From Methylobacterium oxalidis (GTDB taxonomy: Bacteria > Pseudomonadota > Alphaproteobacteria > Rhizobiales > Beijerinckiaceae): a stretch of DNA of 64,000 nt. Under the pieces are notes generated by a model that was not told the DNA's origin, did not search any database, and saw nothing but the letters and a program-made list of their open reading frames with translations. Where the stretch lies: assembly GCF_007992195.1 (NCBI RefSeq), contig NZ_BJZU01000028.1:53281-117280 (forward strand), written 5' to 3'. Positions within the stretch are counted from its first letter, which is position 1, and each line of letters opens with the position of its first letter. The translations under genes and the position numbers were made by a program. Shown here piece after piece: positions 23,519 to 32,821 of the stretch.

Positions 23519-25574
23519 GAACGGCGATGCCGGCCGCCCCGAGATCCATCGCGGCAACGGCAGGACCTTTGTCGCGCTCGCGGTGGCGGCCGCCATTCCC
23601 GTGCTGCTGCTCAGCGGCTGGGTGGCGACGCTCATGGCGCAACAGGAACGTGGACTGACCCGCAGCGCCGCCGTGGCGAGCGCGGCCCGGGTGGCCGAGC
23701 GCGTCGCCTCCGACATCGCCACGCAGATCGCGGTCCTCCGAGCCGAGGCCGCCTCGGCGAGCCTCGACCGGCCGGACCTCACCGCCTTCTATGCCGAGGC
23801 CGAGCGGCTGAGGCGGGAGCACCCGCTCTGGGAGACCGTCGAGCTCGCCGGTCCCGACGGCGTCCAGGTCGTCAACCTGCTCCGCTCCCTTGACGACGAG
23901 CTCGGACCCACCGCCGACCGCGCGAGCTTCGATGCGGTGGTACGGACGGGGCGGCCGGTGGTCGGCGGGATCGGGCCGCTCGGGCCGATCTCGGGCAAGC
24001 GCCTCGTCGCGCTGCGGGTGCCGGTCGTCCGGGACGGAACGCTCCGCCACGTCCTCTCGGTCGGTCTCGCCACGAGCGCGGTCAGCGCGATCCTTCGCGA
24101 CGCGGGCGCGCCGGAGGGCTGGGTCGGAACCATCGTCGATGCGGCGGGCAACACCATCGCACGCACCCGGGCCGAGGCGGAGGAACTCGGCCACCCCGCC
24201 GGCGCCGCCCTGCTGGCGGCGATCCGGCGGGAGCCGCAGGGCTTCTACACCGGATCGACGCTGGAAGGGCCGGACGTCGAGGTCGTCTACCGCACCCTGA
24301 AGGACACCGGTGGCTGGTCGGTGCATTTCGGTATGCCGGTCGCCACGCTGAACGCGCCGGTTTCGCGTTCCTACCTCCTGCTGGCCGGCGGCAGCGTGCT
24401 GAGCATCGGCCTCGGCCTCGCATTGGTCGGGCTGGTCGGGCGCGACATGGCCCAGCGGAGGGCGGGCGAGCAGGCGCGCTTCGCCCTCGCCCTGCGGTCG
24501 AGCGAGGAGCAGGGCGCCGTCGCCGCCGAGGCCGCGGAGCTCGGCACCCTACGGTGGGATACGGCCGAGGAGACCGTGACGGCCTCCCGACGCGCCGCCG
24601 AGCTCTTGGGTTGGGAAGCGGAGGTGCCGGAGGGGCGCGAAATGACCGCGGATGCCGACATCGCCTTCCGGGCGGTCGACGCCGGCGACCGGGAGCGGAT
24701 GGCGGCGGAGATGCGGCGAAGCCTCGCCGAGGGCAAGCCCCTCGATGTGGAGTTCCGGGTCTTTCAGGCTGGTTCGGTGTCGCGCTGGGTGCGCCTGACC
24801 GGGCGAGCGCCTCGGCTTCGGCAGGGGGACCCCTCGGGCCTCGTCTACGGCGTGGTCTCGGACATCGAGCCGCGCAAGCGGGCCGAGGCGGAGCGGCTCG
24901 ACCTGCTGCGCCGCCTCGGCGAGGCGCAGGAGAACGAACAGCGCCGGATCGCCCGCGAGCTGCACGACCAGGTCGGCCAGACGGTGACCGGCCTGTCGCT
25001 CGGCCTCAAGGGGTTGGAACGTCTGCTCGACGCGCAGGAAACCTCGGCCGAAGCCGGACGGCAGATCCAGTGGCTGCAGCGCCTCGCCGGCGAGATCGGG
25101 CGCGACATCCACCGCGCCGCCATCGACCTGCGCCCGACCGCCCTGGACGACCTCGGGCTGCGCGAGGCGCTGGCGACGCTGCTGCGCGAGTGGGGACAGC
25201 GCCACGGCGTCCGATCCGACCTGGAGTTCGTCGGGGATGCGTCGCGCCTTCCAGCGGCCGTCGAGAGCGCGGTCTACCGAATCGTGCAGGAGGCGCTCAC
25301 CAACGTGCTCAAGCACGCCCGCGCGGCGACCGTCAGCGTCTGTGTCGACCGTCGCCCGGACGAGGTCCAGGTGATCATCGAGGACGACGGCGTCGGCTTC
25401 GAGCCCGGCTCCGGCACCTCCCCGTCCGAGGCGCGCACGCCGACCGAGCCGCGGCTGGGTCTCTCGGGCATCCGCGAGCGTTTGACCCTCCTGAACGGCA
25501 CGCTCGCACTGGAGGCATCCCCGGGCGTCGGCACCACGCTGTTCGTCCGCATCCCGGTGACGCCAGCCGCCTGA
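23502..25574 (+). CDS. Membrane histidine kinase, HisKA_3 (NarX/LuxR type) with PAS
   Basis: 690 aa. N-terminal membrane segment (FVALAVAAAIPVLLLSGW), a periplasmic sensor domain of Cache type (about 45-285), a second membrane segment (about 290-315, YLLLAGGSVLSIGLGLALVGL), a PAS domain (about 335-460, ELGTLRWDTAEETV...), then HisKA_3 with phospho-acceptor His488 (RRIARELHDQVGQ) and an ATPase domain (DGVGFEPG, LGLSGIRERL). The start at 23502 follows from where the first membrane segment begins. The ligand is unknown. Confidence 0.9.
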   Translation: MSAGRENGDAGRPEIHRGNGRTFVALAVAAAIPVLLLSGWVATLMAQQERGLTRSAAVASAARVAERVASDIATQIAVLRAEAASASLDRPDLTAFYAEAERLRREHPLWETVELAGPDGVQVVNLLRSLDDELGPTADRASFDAVVRTGRPVVGGIGPLGPISGKRLVALRVPVVRDGTLRHVLSVGLATSAVSAILRDAGAPEGWVGTIVDAAGNTIARTRAEAEELGHPAGAALLAAIRREPQGFYTGSTLEGPDVEVVYRTLKDTGGWSVHFGMPVATLNAPVSRSYLLLAGGSVLSIGLGLALVGLVGRDMAQRRAGEQARFALALRSSEEQGAVAAEAAELGTLRWDTAEETVTASRRAAELLGWEAEVPEGREMTADADIAFRAVDAGDRERMAAEMRRSLAEGKPLDVEFRVFQAGSVSRWVRLTGRAPRLRQGDPSGLVYGVVSDIEPRKRAEAERLDLLRRLGEAQENEQRRIARELHDQVGQTVTGLSLGLKGLERLLDAQETSAEAGRQIQWLQRLAGEIGRDIHRAAIDLRPTALDDLGLREALATLLREWGQRHGVRSDLEFVGDASRLPAAVESAVYRIVQEALTNVLKHARAATVSVCVDRRPDEVQVIIEDDGVGFEPGSGTSPSEARTPTEPRLGLSGIRERLTLLNGTLALEASPGVGTTLFVRIPVTPAA

Positions 25575-25592
25575 CCCACGAGGGGGAACAGC

Positions 25593-26258
25593 ATGGACCG
25601 TATTCGCGTCATCCTGGCCGACGACCATCCGGTCGTCCTCGCGGGCATCCGGGCGCTACTCAACGCCGACCCGGAGGTCGAGCTCGTCGGCGAGGCCACC
25701 GACGGCGGAGAGGCGCTGCCGATGATCCGCGCCGTCGCGCCCGACGTCGCCGTGGTCGACGTCTCGATGCCCGGACTGAACGGCCTCGAATTGACGGAGC
25801 GGGTGAAGGGTGAATGCCCCGGCACCCGGGTGCTGGTGCTGACCGTCCACGAGGACGCGGCCTACGTGCAGCCGCTGATGAGAGCCGGCGCGCGCGGCTA
25901 CCTCCTCAAACGCTCGGCCGCGGACGACCTGCTCCGGGCGGTCCGGGCCGTGGCCTCCGGCGGCGTCTATCTCGACCCCTCCATTGCCGGCCACGCCCTG
26001 GCGGAAACTTCCGGCTCGGACGGGCGCCCGGGCACGGCGGAAGGCCGCGAGCCGCTGAGCCCGCGCGAAGCCGAGACCTTGCGGTTGATCGCGCAAGGCT
26101 TCAGCAACAAGGAGATCGCCCGGCGCATCGACGTCAGCGTGAAGTCGGTCGAGACCTACAAGGCTCGGGCCGCCGAGAAGCTCGGGTTGCGGACCCGCGC
26201 CGAGATCATCCGCTACGGCGCCGCGAACGGCTGGTTCGACGCCTTGGCCTTGCGGTAG
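25593..26258 (+). CDS. NarL/LuxR-type response regulator
   Basis: 221 aa: receiver domain (DDHPVVLAG; phospho-acceptor Asp56 in VVDVSMPG; switch Thr/Ser and Lys105 region YLLKRSA) and a LuxR HTH (LSPREAETLRLIAQGFSNKEIARRIDVSVKSVETYKARAAEKLGL). It begins 18 bases after the kinase stop, a standard two-component operon. Targets are not identifiable from the window. Confidence 0.92.
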   Translation: MDRIRVILADDHPVVLAGIRALLNADPEVELVGEATDGGEALPMIRAVAPDVAVVDVSMPGLNGLELTERVKGECPGTRVLVLTVHEDAAYVQPLMRAGARGYLLKRSAADDLLRAVRAVASGGVYLDPSIAGHALAETSGSDGRPGTAEGREPLSPREAETLRLIAQGFSNKEIARRIDVSVKSVETYKARAAEKLGLRTRAEIIRYGAANGWFDALALR

Positions 26259-26327
26259 CGCCATACCTTTCACTCCGCCGCGCACGCCACGGCCCGAACG
26301 GGCCTGCCGCAGAGTGTTTCCCGACGA

Positions 26328-26594
26328 TCATCGGCTCCTTGCGTCGCGCGCCTTCGATGGGGCGGGCGTACCCCGGACCGACGACCCCCTCCTCGTGATG
26401 ATCGGAGGAGTCCCGACCGCGCCGGGCTTTGCCTTAGGTAGGGTGCGGTCCTTCGTGAGTGCCCGCGCGCGATCCACCGGCCCCCCGTCCTGCGCGGCGG
26501 CCGGTTGCGGCACCAAGCCTCCTGCGAAGGCCATCAACGGGATGATCACGAGCGAGCGTGCCAGGGTCGAACCATATCTCGGCTTGTCGATCAT
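26328..26594 (-). CDS. Small secreted proline/arginine-rich protein
   Basis: 88 aa beginning MIDKPRYGSTLARSLVIIPLMAFAGGLVPQPAAA, a credible signal peptide with an Ala-x-Ala site, then a disordered, basic tail (LTKDRTLPKAKPGAVG). The ATG at 26594 has a weak GAGGATCC site. Function unknown. Convergent with the response regulator. Confidence 0.5.
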   Translation of the reverse strand: MIDKPRYGSTLARSLVIIPLMAFAGGLVPQPAAAQDGGPVDRARALTKDRTLPKAKPGAVGTPPIITRRGSSVRGTPAPSKARDARSR

Positions 26595-26706
26595 CGGATC
26601 CTCGTCAGGCGCGGTCCTTCGCTCAACTTGTACAGCCGCCGCTTGATCCCGACGGGTCGACCCCGCAGGCGCCACGCCCTTCATCGACCGAGCGTGCATT
26701 GCTCAT

Positions 26707-28011
26707 TCACCCGACGGATCGATCCGCTCCGGTCCTCACCCGGACGAAGCGAGCGTGCCGCTCCTCAAGGTCGGCGAGGTCGCTCGGGTCGGCGACGTCG
26801 CGCCGCGCGGCGGCCAGGACGAGGTCGGCATGGCGCCCGAGCTTGGTCAGGCGCGAGGTCAGCCGCTCGACCTCTGCGGCGCGTGTCAGGACGTCCAGCA
26901 TCCGCGCGAGCACGTGGACCGAGCCGGCGGCGTTCTGGCGGATCATGTGGAACATCGCGTCGCACAGGCCGTCGTAGTCCGTCACCGGATGGACGAGCAC
27001 GATGCGACCCTCGCGCGCGACGGCCCCGGTCGGCAGGTGGCGCGGCGCGATCCGGCACAGGGCGTCGCCCAGGTGGTCCAGCACGCTGCCCGCCGTCATC
27101 GGGTCGTTGATGCCGGGCGAGAGCGCCCGCACCGCGATTTCGACGAGTTGCCGCACCGAGTATTCGAGATCCTGCAACGCCGCGGGGCGGCGTCCGAAAG
27201 TGAGCGCGCGGCCGACGGCCTCGGCGGCGTCCTCGACGCCCGCGGAAAGGAAGGCGACCGGGAATCCCCGTGGCACGAAATCGCCCGGACGAACCCTCAG
27301 GGCAAGGACGACGCGCCGCTCGTGCGCCCAGTCGGCGAGGCCATCCGTGTCGACCGCCTGCAGGTAGCCGCCGTCCGCCGGCGCGACCGGGCCGCCGCGC
27401 AGGGCTTCCGTCGGTGGCTGGACATCGGCCTCGTCGCGCGTCCGAGCCTCGACGGCCGCGCAGAGGTCGCGGTGGACGGCGTCGACCACCGTCTCGACGT
27501 TGATGCTGGTGGCGACGTGGTGGACGAACCACACCAGCGTCCCGAGAGAGACCAGCGCCAGCAGCACGGCACCCGAGATGGCGAGGTGCGGGACGAAGGT
27601 CTCCTCCTCGACGGTGCGCACCGTGCGCAGCACCATCAGCGCGTAGGCGAAGGTGCCGAGGAAGATGCCGAGCACGAGTTGGTTGCGGGCGTCGCGCACG
27701 AAGTTGCGCAGCAGCCGCGGTCCCATCTGGTTCGAGGCCAGCGTCAGCGCCGCGATGGTGATGGAGAAGGTGGTGCCCGCCACCCCGATGGTGGAGGAAG
27801 CCACCGCGCTGAGCAGCGCCCGCGCGCCCTCGGCGCCGCCGGTCCAGCCCCAGTCCGCGTCCGGGGAGGACGGGTCGTAACCGGCGATGTGCGCGGTCTC
27901 CAGCCCCACGGCGACCTGCGCCAGACCGATGCAGGCGAGCACGACGAGGGCCGGCCGCAGCCAGAATTGGTCGCCCAGGAACTCGATCCAGGCCCGTATC
28001 CTCGCCCTCAC
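26707..28011 (-). CDS. DUF2254 membrane protein
   Basis: 434 aa from a GTG start. Four N-terminal membrane segments (about 18-40, 62-92, 110-130, 140-165) and a cytosolic C-terminal half with the DUF2254 motif YSVRQLVEIAVRALSPGINDPMTA. Function unknown; in many genomes it is next to ion-transport genes, as here with MgtC and NhaA. First in a same-strand cluster (28011, 28557, 29870 starts). Confidence 0.85.
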   Translation of the reverse strand: MRARIRAWIEFLGDQFWLRPALVVLACIGLAQVAVGLETAHIAGYDPSSPDADWGWTGGAEGARALLSAVASSTIGVAGTTFSITIAALTLASNQMGPRLLRNFVRDARNQLVLGIFLGTFAYALMVLRTVRTVEEETFVPHLAISGAVLLALVSLGTLVWFVHHVATSINVETVVDAVHRDLCAAVEARTRDEADVQPPTEALRGGPVAPADGGYLQAVDTDGLADWAHERRVVLALRVRPGDFVPRGFPVAFLSAGVEDAAEAVGRALTFGRRPAALQDLEYSVRQLVEIAVRALSPGINDPMTAGSVLDHLGDALCRIAPRHLPTGAVAREGRIVLVHPVTDYDGLCDAMFHMIRQNAAGSVHVLARMLDVLTRAAEVERLTSRLTKLGRHADLVLAAARRDVADPSDLADLEERHARFVRVRTGADRSVG

Positions 28012-28077
28012 CGGCGCCCCTCCCGTTCCGCCGCCCGAACCCGGGCGGGTGCCACTTTCCCGCTCATCGACATCGGC

Positions 28078-28557
28078 TCAATCCTCCGCTTCCTCCCGGG
28101 CGAGACCGACCCGCTTGAGCGCGGTGATCAGCACCAGGATGGCCAGCCCGAAGCCCATCGCCGCCGCGAGCAGCGTGAACTGCGCGGCGCCGGCCACGAT
28201 GCCGGCCGAGGCCGCGAGCCACACGCTGGCGGCCGTCGTGAGGTTGCGGACGGTTCGCTCCGCGTCGCCCCGGGCGACGAAGATCATACCGGCCGCGATG
28301 AAGCCGATGGCCTGCGCAAGCCCTTGAATGACGCGCAGGGGATCGGCGTCACCGCCGCGGGCCTGCACCTCGGCGTAGAGGCTCAGGGCCGAGGTGGTGA
28401 TGACCGCGGAACTCAAGGCGACGAGGGCGTGCGTACGGATGCCGGCGTCCTTGCCCTTGCGCTCCCGCTCGAAGCCGAGCGCCAGCCCGCAGACCGTGGC
28501 CGAGCCGAGCCGGAGGAGGATGTCCGTCAACGAGATGGCGGTGGCGTCGAGAAGCAT
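28078..28557 (-). CDS. mgtC: MgtC/SapB family membrane protein
   Basis: A 159-aa MgtC-like protein: four membrane segments, with the family motifs RLGSATVCGLALGFERERKGKDAGIRTHALVAL and QAIGFIAAGMIFVARG...VRNLTTAASVWLAASAGIVAG. The acidic C-terminal regulatory domain of Salmonella MgtC is absent, as in the short SapB/YhiD type. Family members act in Mg2+ limitation and membrane-potential homeostasis. The ATG at 28557 starts the first hydrophobic segment. Confidence 0.88.
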   Translation of the reverse strand: MLLDATAISLTDILLRLGSATVCGLALGFERERKGKDAGIRTHALVALSSAVITTSALSLYAEVQARGGDADPLRVIQGLAQAIGFIAAGMIFVARGDAERTVRNLTTAASVWLAASAGIVAGAAQFTLLAAAMGFGLAILVLITALKRVGLAREEAED

Positions 28558-28646
28558 GAACGGGTCCGGTCCCCCCGGGAGGTTTGGCGAGTGTCGAGGG
28601 TTCAACACGCGCCGGCCGCCCCCTTTCCCGGATTGGCCCGCTCGGT

Positions 28647-29870
28647 TCAGGCCGGGCTTGGCCGCGCACGTTGTTCCCTCGGGGTGGCGACCAGGAGGAC
28701 GAGCGCCCCGGCCACCATGCACGCGACCGAGCCGGCGAGCACGCCGATCTTGACCTCGGCCTCCAAGGCTGGCGCGTCCGCGAAGGCCAGCAGGCCGATG
28801 AACAGGCTCATGGTGAAGCCGACGCCGCAGAGGAGCGAGACGCCGTAGACCTGCGCCCAGGTCGCGTGGGCCGGGCGCTGCGCCAGCCCCAGCCTCACCG
28901 CAGCCAGCACGAGCCCGAACACGCCGGCCTGCTTGCCGACGAACAGGCCGAGCGCCACGCCGAGCGTGACCGGGTCGAGCAGCATGTGCGGGGCGAACCC
29001 GGCCAGCGACACGCCCGCGTTGGCGAAGCCGAAGACCGGCAGGATCAGGTAGGCCGACCACGGCTGCACCGCGTGTTCGAGGCGGTGCAGCGGCGAGGTC
29101 GGGTCGTCCGGCTTGCCCACGCTCAGCCGCAACGGAACCGTCATCGCCAGGAGCACCCCGGCGACGGTGGCGTGGACCCCGGACCTGAGTACGAGGACCC
29201 ACAGGACCACGCCGAGCAGGAGGTAGGGCCAGAGGCGGGCCACGCCGGCCTTGTTCAGCCCGTACAGCACGGCGAGGACCAGAGCGGCCCCGCCCAGCAT
29301 CGGCAGCGACAGGTCGGCGGTGTAGAACACCGCGATGATGAGCACCGCGCCGAGGTCGTCGATGATGGCGAGCGCCGTCAGGAACACCTTCAGCGATACC
29401 GGCACCCGCGATCCCAGCAGCGCCAGGACGCCGAGGGCGAAGGCGATGTCTGTGGCGGCCGGGATCGCCCAGCCCCGCAACGTCTCGGGCGAGGACCAGT
29501 TCACGGCGGCGTATACGAGGGCCGGGGCGGCCATTCCCCCCGCCGCGGCCAGCCCCGGCAGCACACGGTCGGGCCAGGTCCGCAGGCGCCCGTCCAGCAT
29601 CTCGCGCTTGATCTCCAGCCCGACGTGCAGGAAGAACACCGCCATCAGGGCGTCGTTTATCCAATGCAGGACCGAGAGCGGGCCGAGATAGGCCTTGAGC
29701 GCGGCGAAGTAGGTGTCCGCAAGGGCGGAGTTCGCCACCACGAGCGCAAGCGCCGCGCTGGCCATCAGGACGAGGCCGCCGCCGGCCTCGCTGACGAGCG
29801 TGTCGCGCAGGGCCGAGATGGGACGGCGGCGAGGCCGCGCAACGGCATGGGGGGAGGACGACACGGGCAC
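28647..29870 (-). CDS. nhaA: Na+/H+ antiporter NhaA
   Basis: 407 aa with about 12 membrane segments. It carries the NhaA signatures [18 protein letters not shown] and [17 protein letters not shown] (the TDIAFA transport motif) and [20 protein letters not shown] (the paired Asp of the ion site, DD). It exchanges internal Na+ or Li+ for protons and supports pH and salt tolerance. Divergent from the zinc-ribbon channel gene at 30094. Confidence 0.93.
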   Translation of the reverse strand: MPVSSSPHAVARPRRRPISALRDTLVSEAGGGLVLMASAALALVVANSALADTYFAALKAYLGPLSVLHWINDALMAVFFLHVGLEIKREMLDGRLRTWPDRVLPGLAAAGGMAAPALVYAAVNWSSPETLRGWAIPAATDIAFALGVLALLGSRVPVSLKVFLTALAIIDDLGAVLIIAVFYTADLSLPMLGGAALVLAVLYGLNKAGVARLWPYLLLGVVLWVLVLRSGVHATVAGVLLAMTVPLRLSVGKPDDPTSPLHRLEHAVQPWSAYLILPVFGFANAGVSLAGFAPHMLLDPVTLGVALGLFVGKQAGVFGLVLAAVRLGLAQRPAHATWAQVYGVSLLCGVGFTMSLFIGLLAFADAPALEAEVKIGVLAGSVACMVAGALVLLVATPREQRARPSPA

Positions 29871-30093
29871 GGGTCTCCGGCGCTGGCGGCCCGACCAGCG
29901 CTCGTCCTGCCGGTCCGACCGACGGACCGCGCACCCTCGTGCGGGCTATCGCATCGGCGTGCCGCAGGCACAACCCGGCCCCGGTGACTACACACGGCGG
30001 GTGCGACGGGCGGCACCCCGTTCAGGTGGCCGGAACCGTGTCCGGTGTACGGGTTTCGGCCTCCGAGCCCCGCGAGTGAGCATTTCCAGGCGC
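29871..30093. other. Divergent promoter region nhaA / channel
   Basis: 223 bp between two divergent genes, presumably with both promoters. No clear repeat or RNA seen. Confidence 0.3.
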
Positions 30094-30864
30094 ATGCCAC
30101 ACCTGACAGAGAGGCTTCGAGCCCTGTACGAAGGCGACACCGACCGCGCCCACCGCTTCCGCTACGGCCTGCTCGCCTTCGACCTCGCCACGCTGCTGTT
30201 CATCATCGTCTCCTCTTTCATGCCGCGCGAACCGCTCGTGGAGGGCGTCGACGTGCTGATCGGGGCGGCGGTGACCGCGGACTTCCTGTCGCGGCTGGCC
30301 ATCTGCCCGCGGCCGGGCCGCGAGTTCCTGCGTCCGACCACCTGGGCCGACCTCGCGGCCATCGCCTCGTTCCTCGCGCCCATCGTCGGCGAGGGCGCGG
30401 GCTTCCTGCGCATCCTGCGGACCTTGAGGCTGCTGCGCACTTACCAGCTGCTCGACCGGCTGCGCGCCGACTTCCCGTTCTTCCGCCGCAACGAGGAGGT
30501 GATCATCGCGGCGGTGAACCTCGCGGTGTTCGTGTTCGTGATGACCGGCATCGTCTTCGCCACGCAGCACGGGCGCAACCCGGCCATCGGCAACTACGTC
30601 GACGCGCTCTACTTTACGGTCACCTCGCTGACGACGACGGGCTACGGCGACGTCACCCTGCACGGGACCGGCGGTCGCCTCGTCTCGGTGGTGGTGATGA
30701 TCTGCGGGGTGACGCTGTTCCTGCGCCTCGCCCAGGTGCTGTTCCGGCCCTACAAGGTACGCTTCCCCTGCCCGACCTGCGGCCTGCAGCGGCACGAGAC
30801 GGACGCCGTGCACTGCAAGGCCTGCGGCACCGGCCTGAACATCCCTGACGAGGGCGCCTACTAA
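30094..30864 (+). CDS. Voltage-gated-like potassium channel with C-terminal zinc ribbon
   Basis: 256 aa. An S1-S4-like region has the basic helix RILRTLRLLRTYQLLDRLR, followed by a pore with TTTGYGDVTL (K+ selectivity filter TTGYGD) and an S6 helix. The C-terminus is CPTCGLQRHETDAVHCKACGTGLN, a two-CxxC zinc ribbon. The fusion of a six-helix channel to a short zinc ribbon is unusual. It could sense zinc or thiol redox state, but that is inference. The ATG at 30094 was chosen over a GTG at 30076. Confidence 0.85.
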   Translation: MPHLTERLRALYEGDTDRAHRFRYGLLAFDLATLLFIIVSSFMPREPLVEGVDVLIGAAVTADFLSRLAICPRPGREFLRPTTWADLAAIASFLAPIVGEGAGFLRILRTLRLLRTYQLLDRLRADFPFFRRNEEVIIAAVNLAVFVFVMTGIVFATQHGRNPAIGNYVDALYFTVTSLTTTGYGDVTLHGTGGRLVSVVVMICGVTLFLRLAQVLFRPYKVRFPCPTCGLQRHETDAVHCKACGTGLNIPDEGAY

Positions 30865-30921
30865 GGCGGGCGCTCAAGCGCGTTCCTACCCGTCGGCCTC
30901 TCTTCGCTCCCATGTGACCTG

Positions 30922-31480
30922 TCAGCGGCCGAGCGGGGGATTCCGGCCGGCGGGCAAGCCCTCGCACAGACGAGAGCGGTTTCCGTAGGTCTCCTCGACC
31001 TGGTCGTGGAACAGCACTTGGCTGGTCGGGTACGGCAGGTCGATGCCGGCGGCGTTCGGCGCTTCCTCGGCGATGGCATGGTCGAGGGCATCGACCGCGT
31101 CGCGACGCCGGGGCGGATCGATTTACAGCCGGGCGGTCATGTCGACGCTGGCCGCTCCCAGCCCCCAGACCTGGGCCTCGGGCGGCGGGTCGGCCAGCAC
31201 GCCCTCGGTTAGTCAGCGGGAAGGCGAGGTGTCGCCTCTCGTGCGCGGTGATGACCGTGATCTTGTCCACGAACAGCGTCGCGTTCGGGGCAGCACACGC
31301 TGGTTGTCGTAGGTGCGAAGCACTGTGGCCCGCACACAGGCGTCCTCGACAGTGTACTCGTGGCTGCCCGCCCGGATCTGGTCGCCGATGACGAAGGGCT
31401 GCGTCAGCAGGTTCAGGATGTCGGCGAGCAGGTTATGCAGCGCGTCGTTCACTTCCCATCCCGCCAGGAACCAACCCGTG
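30922..31480 (-). pseudogene. Mechanosensitive channel (MscS family), frameshifted fragment
   Basis: Reading down the minus strand, one frame gives NLLADILNLLTQPFVIGDQIRAGSHEYTVEDACVRATVLRTYDNQRVL (MscS beta domain), then a second frame gives DKITVITAHERRHLAFPLTN, and the last part (GIDLPYPTSQVLF...PLGR, stop at 30922) is in a third frame. The N-terminal membrane part is missing. At least two frameshifts, so the gene is dead. Confidence 0.75.
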
Positions 31481-31544
31481 CGGGGAATACTTGCAACTCG
31501 GCATACCCGTCGCACGGGCGCATCGGACAAAGCGAGATATCTTG

Positions 31545-31877
31545 GTGACCGCCGGTCGTCTTCTCTCTTACCGTTGTATCGCAGCCATCCTATTTGCCGG
31601 CGCCGTCGCTATGCTCTCGGGGGTCGTGGCGCTGCCGGCCGCCGCGCAGTCAGCCGGCAGCGCCATCGACCAGCCGACGGCCGGAACGCTCCCGCCCGGG
31701 ACATCGACGGTGAAGGACGATGGTGCCGCACCGCGCGACCAGCCCTCCGGCCAGGTCGCGCCGCCGAACGTCATCCAGTCCTCGACGGACGTGATGCAGT
31801 CGGAGGGGACGGTCCAGGGCAAGGGCGAGGGAGGCGGGACGCACCCGGTCAAGCACCTGCCCAAAGACATGCGCTGA
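31545..31877 (+). CDS. Small secreted protein, hypothetical
   Basis: 110 aa from a GTG preceded by AGCGAG. Signal peptide (LLSYRCIAAILFAGAVAMLSGVVALPAAAQ), then a disordered, Pro/Gly/Asp-rich tail (VIQSSTDVMQSEGTVQGKGEGGG, ends HLPKDMR). Similar short secreted proteins with PP..DQPSGQ and 'GGGTHP' endings are common in Methylobacterium-like genomes (recollection only). Function unknown. An ATG at 31491 would add residues before the signal peptide and is less likely. Confidence 0.6.
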   Translation: MTAGRLLSYRCIAAILFAGAVAMLSGVVALPAAAQSAGSAIDQPTAGTLPPGTSTVKDDGAAPRDQPSGQVAPPNVIQSSTDVMQSEGTVQGKGEGGGTHPVKHLPKDMR

Positions 31878-31968
31878 CGGCCGATTCTCGCACCCGTGCG
31901 GGCCGGCCTCCCGAATTGCCCTACGCGGTGGCGCTGCCCGCGGTCGACAATCCTAGAGGTCACCGTCG

Positions 31969-32496
31969 ATGTTCTTCGACACTTGGCACGGCCTAATCCG
32001 GGTCCTGGTCGTCGGGCCGCTGGCCTATCTGGCCCTCATCCTGTTCCTCAGGATCTCCGGCAAGCGCACCCTGACCAAGCTCAACGCCTTCGACCTCGTC
32101 GTGACCGTGGCGCTCGGCTCGACGTTGTCCTCCATCGTGCTGACCAAGTCGGTGGCGCTCCTGGAAGGCGTGCTCGCCCTGGCGACGTTGATCGGGCTTC
32201 AGTTCCTGATCACGTGGTCAAGCGTGCGCTCGCCCAGGGTCAAGGCGCTGATCAAGTCGGAGCCGACCTTGCTCGCCCATGACGGACGTTTGGTCGAGGG
32301 CGCGATGCGCCGCCAGCGTATGACCTGGGACGACGTCCTCGCGGCGTTGCGCTCCGAAGGTCTCGACGACCTTTCGCAGGCCGCCGCGGTGGTGCTTGAG
32401 ACCGATGGGTCGATCAGCGTGCTGAAGGCCCTGTCTGGGCGCGGGGACGGGCTGAACGGCGTCGCGCCGCTGGGGACGGACCGGTCCCGCTCGTGA
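31969..32496 (+). CDS. DUF421 (YetF-type) membrane protein
   Basis: 175 aa. Three N-terminal membrane segments (about 8-30, 44-62, 66-84) and a soluble C-terminal domain with the DUF421 motifs LFLRISGKRTLTKLNAFDLVVTVALGSTLSS and MTWDDVLAALRSEGLDDLSQAAAVVLETDGSISVL. Family function is unsettled (some are stress-related membrane proteins). It starts the run with the antiporter at 32822. Confidence 0.88.
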   Translation: MFFDTWHGLIRVLVVGPLAYLALILFLRISGKRTLTKLNAFDLVVTVALGSTLSSIVLTKSVALLEGVLALATLIGLQFLITWSSVRSPRVKALIKSEPTLLAHDGRLVEGAMRRQRMTWDDVLAALRSEGLDDLSQAAAVVLETDGSISVLKALSGRGDGLNGVAPLGTDRSRS

Positions 32497-32562
32497 CGGC
32501 GCTCGCGCACGTCACGGTGACCGTGCTACCCGGGACCCTCGCGACCGCGAGCCTAGTCTCGC

Positions 32563-32703
32563 TTGTCTTGGCCGAGAGGCAGGTGGTGCGGCTGCTTCCA
32601 CGAAGGCGGTTTCGCGGCGGTCTCGGTAGAATGTCTCGGCGCCTTTGGCTCGGACCACTTCCCTTATCTCCTGCGTCTCCGCGGCCGGTCCGGACCAGGC
32701 CCG
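32563..32703 (+). pseudogene. Remnant of an endonuclease/exonuclease/phosphatase gene
   Basis: A short stretch encodes AAVSVECLGAFGSDHFPYLLRLR, which matches the C-terminal active-site motif (SDHFP) of EEP-family proteins. No N-terminal part is present and the frame upstream is closed, so this is a gene scrap in the 325-bp gap between the DUF421 gene and the antiporter. The rest of the gap shows nothing. Confidence 0.35.
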
Positions 32704-32821
32704 GCGGCGGAGGCGCCGCGGGAGGCCAGGAACGTCGGCGCGACCGAACGACTGCAGGCGCATTAAGCCTGCTTTCCGCGAAGCCCCGAGCACCCGCCGG
32801 CGGCCTAAGGGGGGAACGCTC

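Noticed and set aside
26755..29987. Two long plus-strand frames (697 and 467 codons)
   Set aside because: Antisense to DUF2254, MgtC and NhaA; His/Arg/Gln-rich composition typical of shadows.
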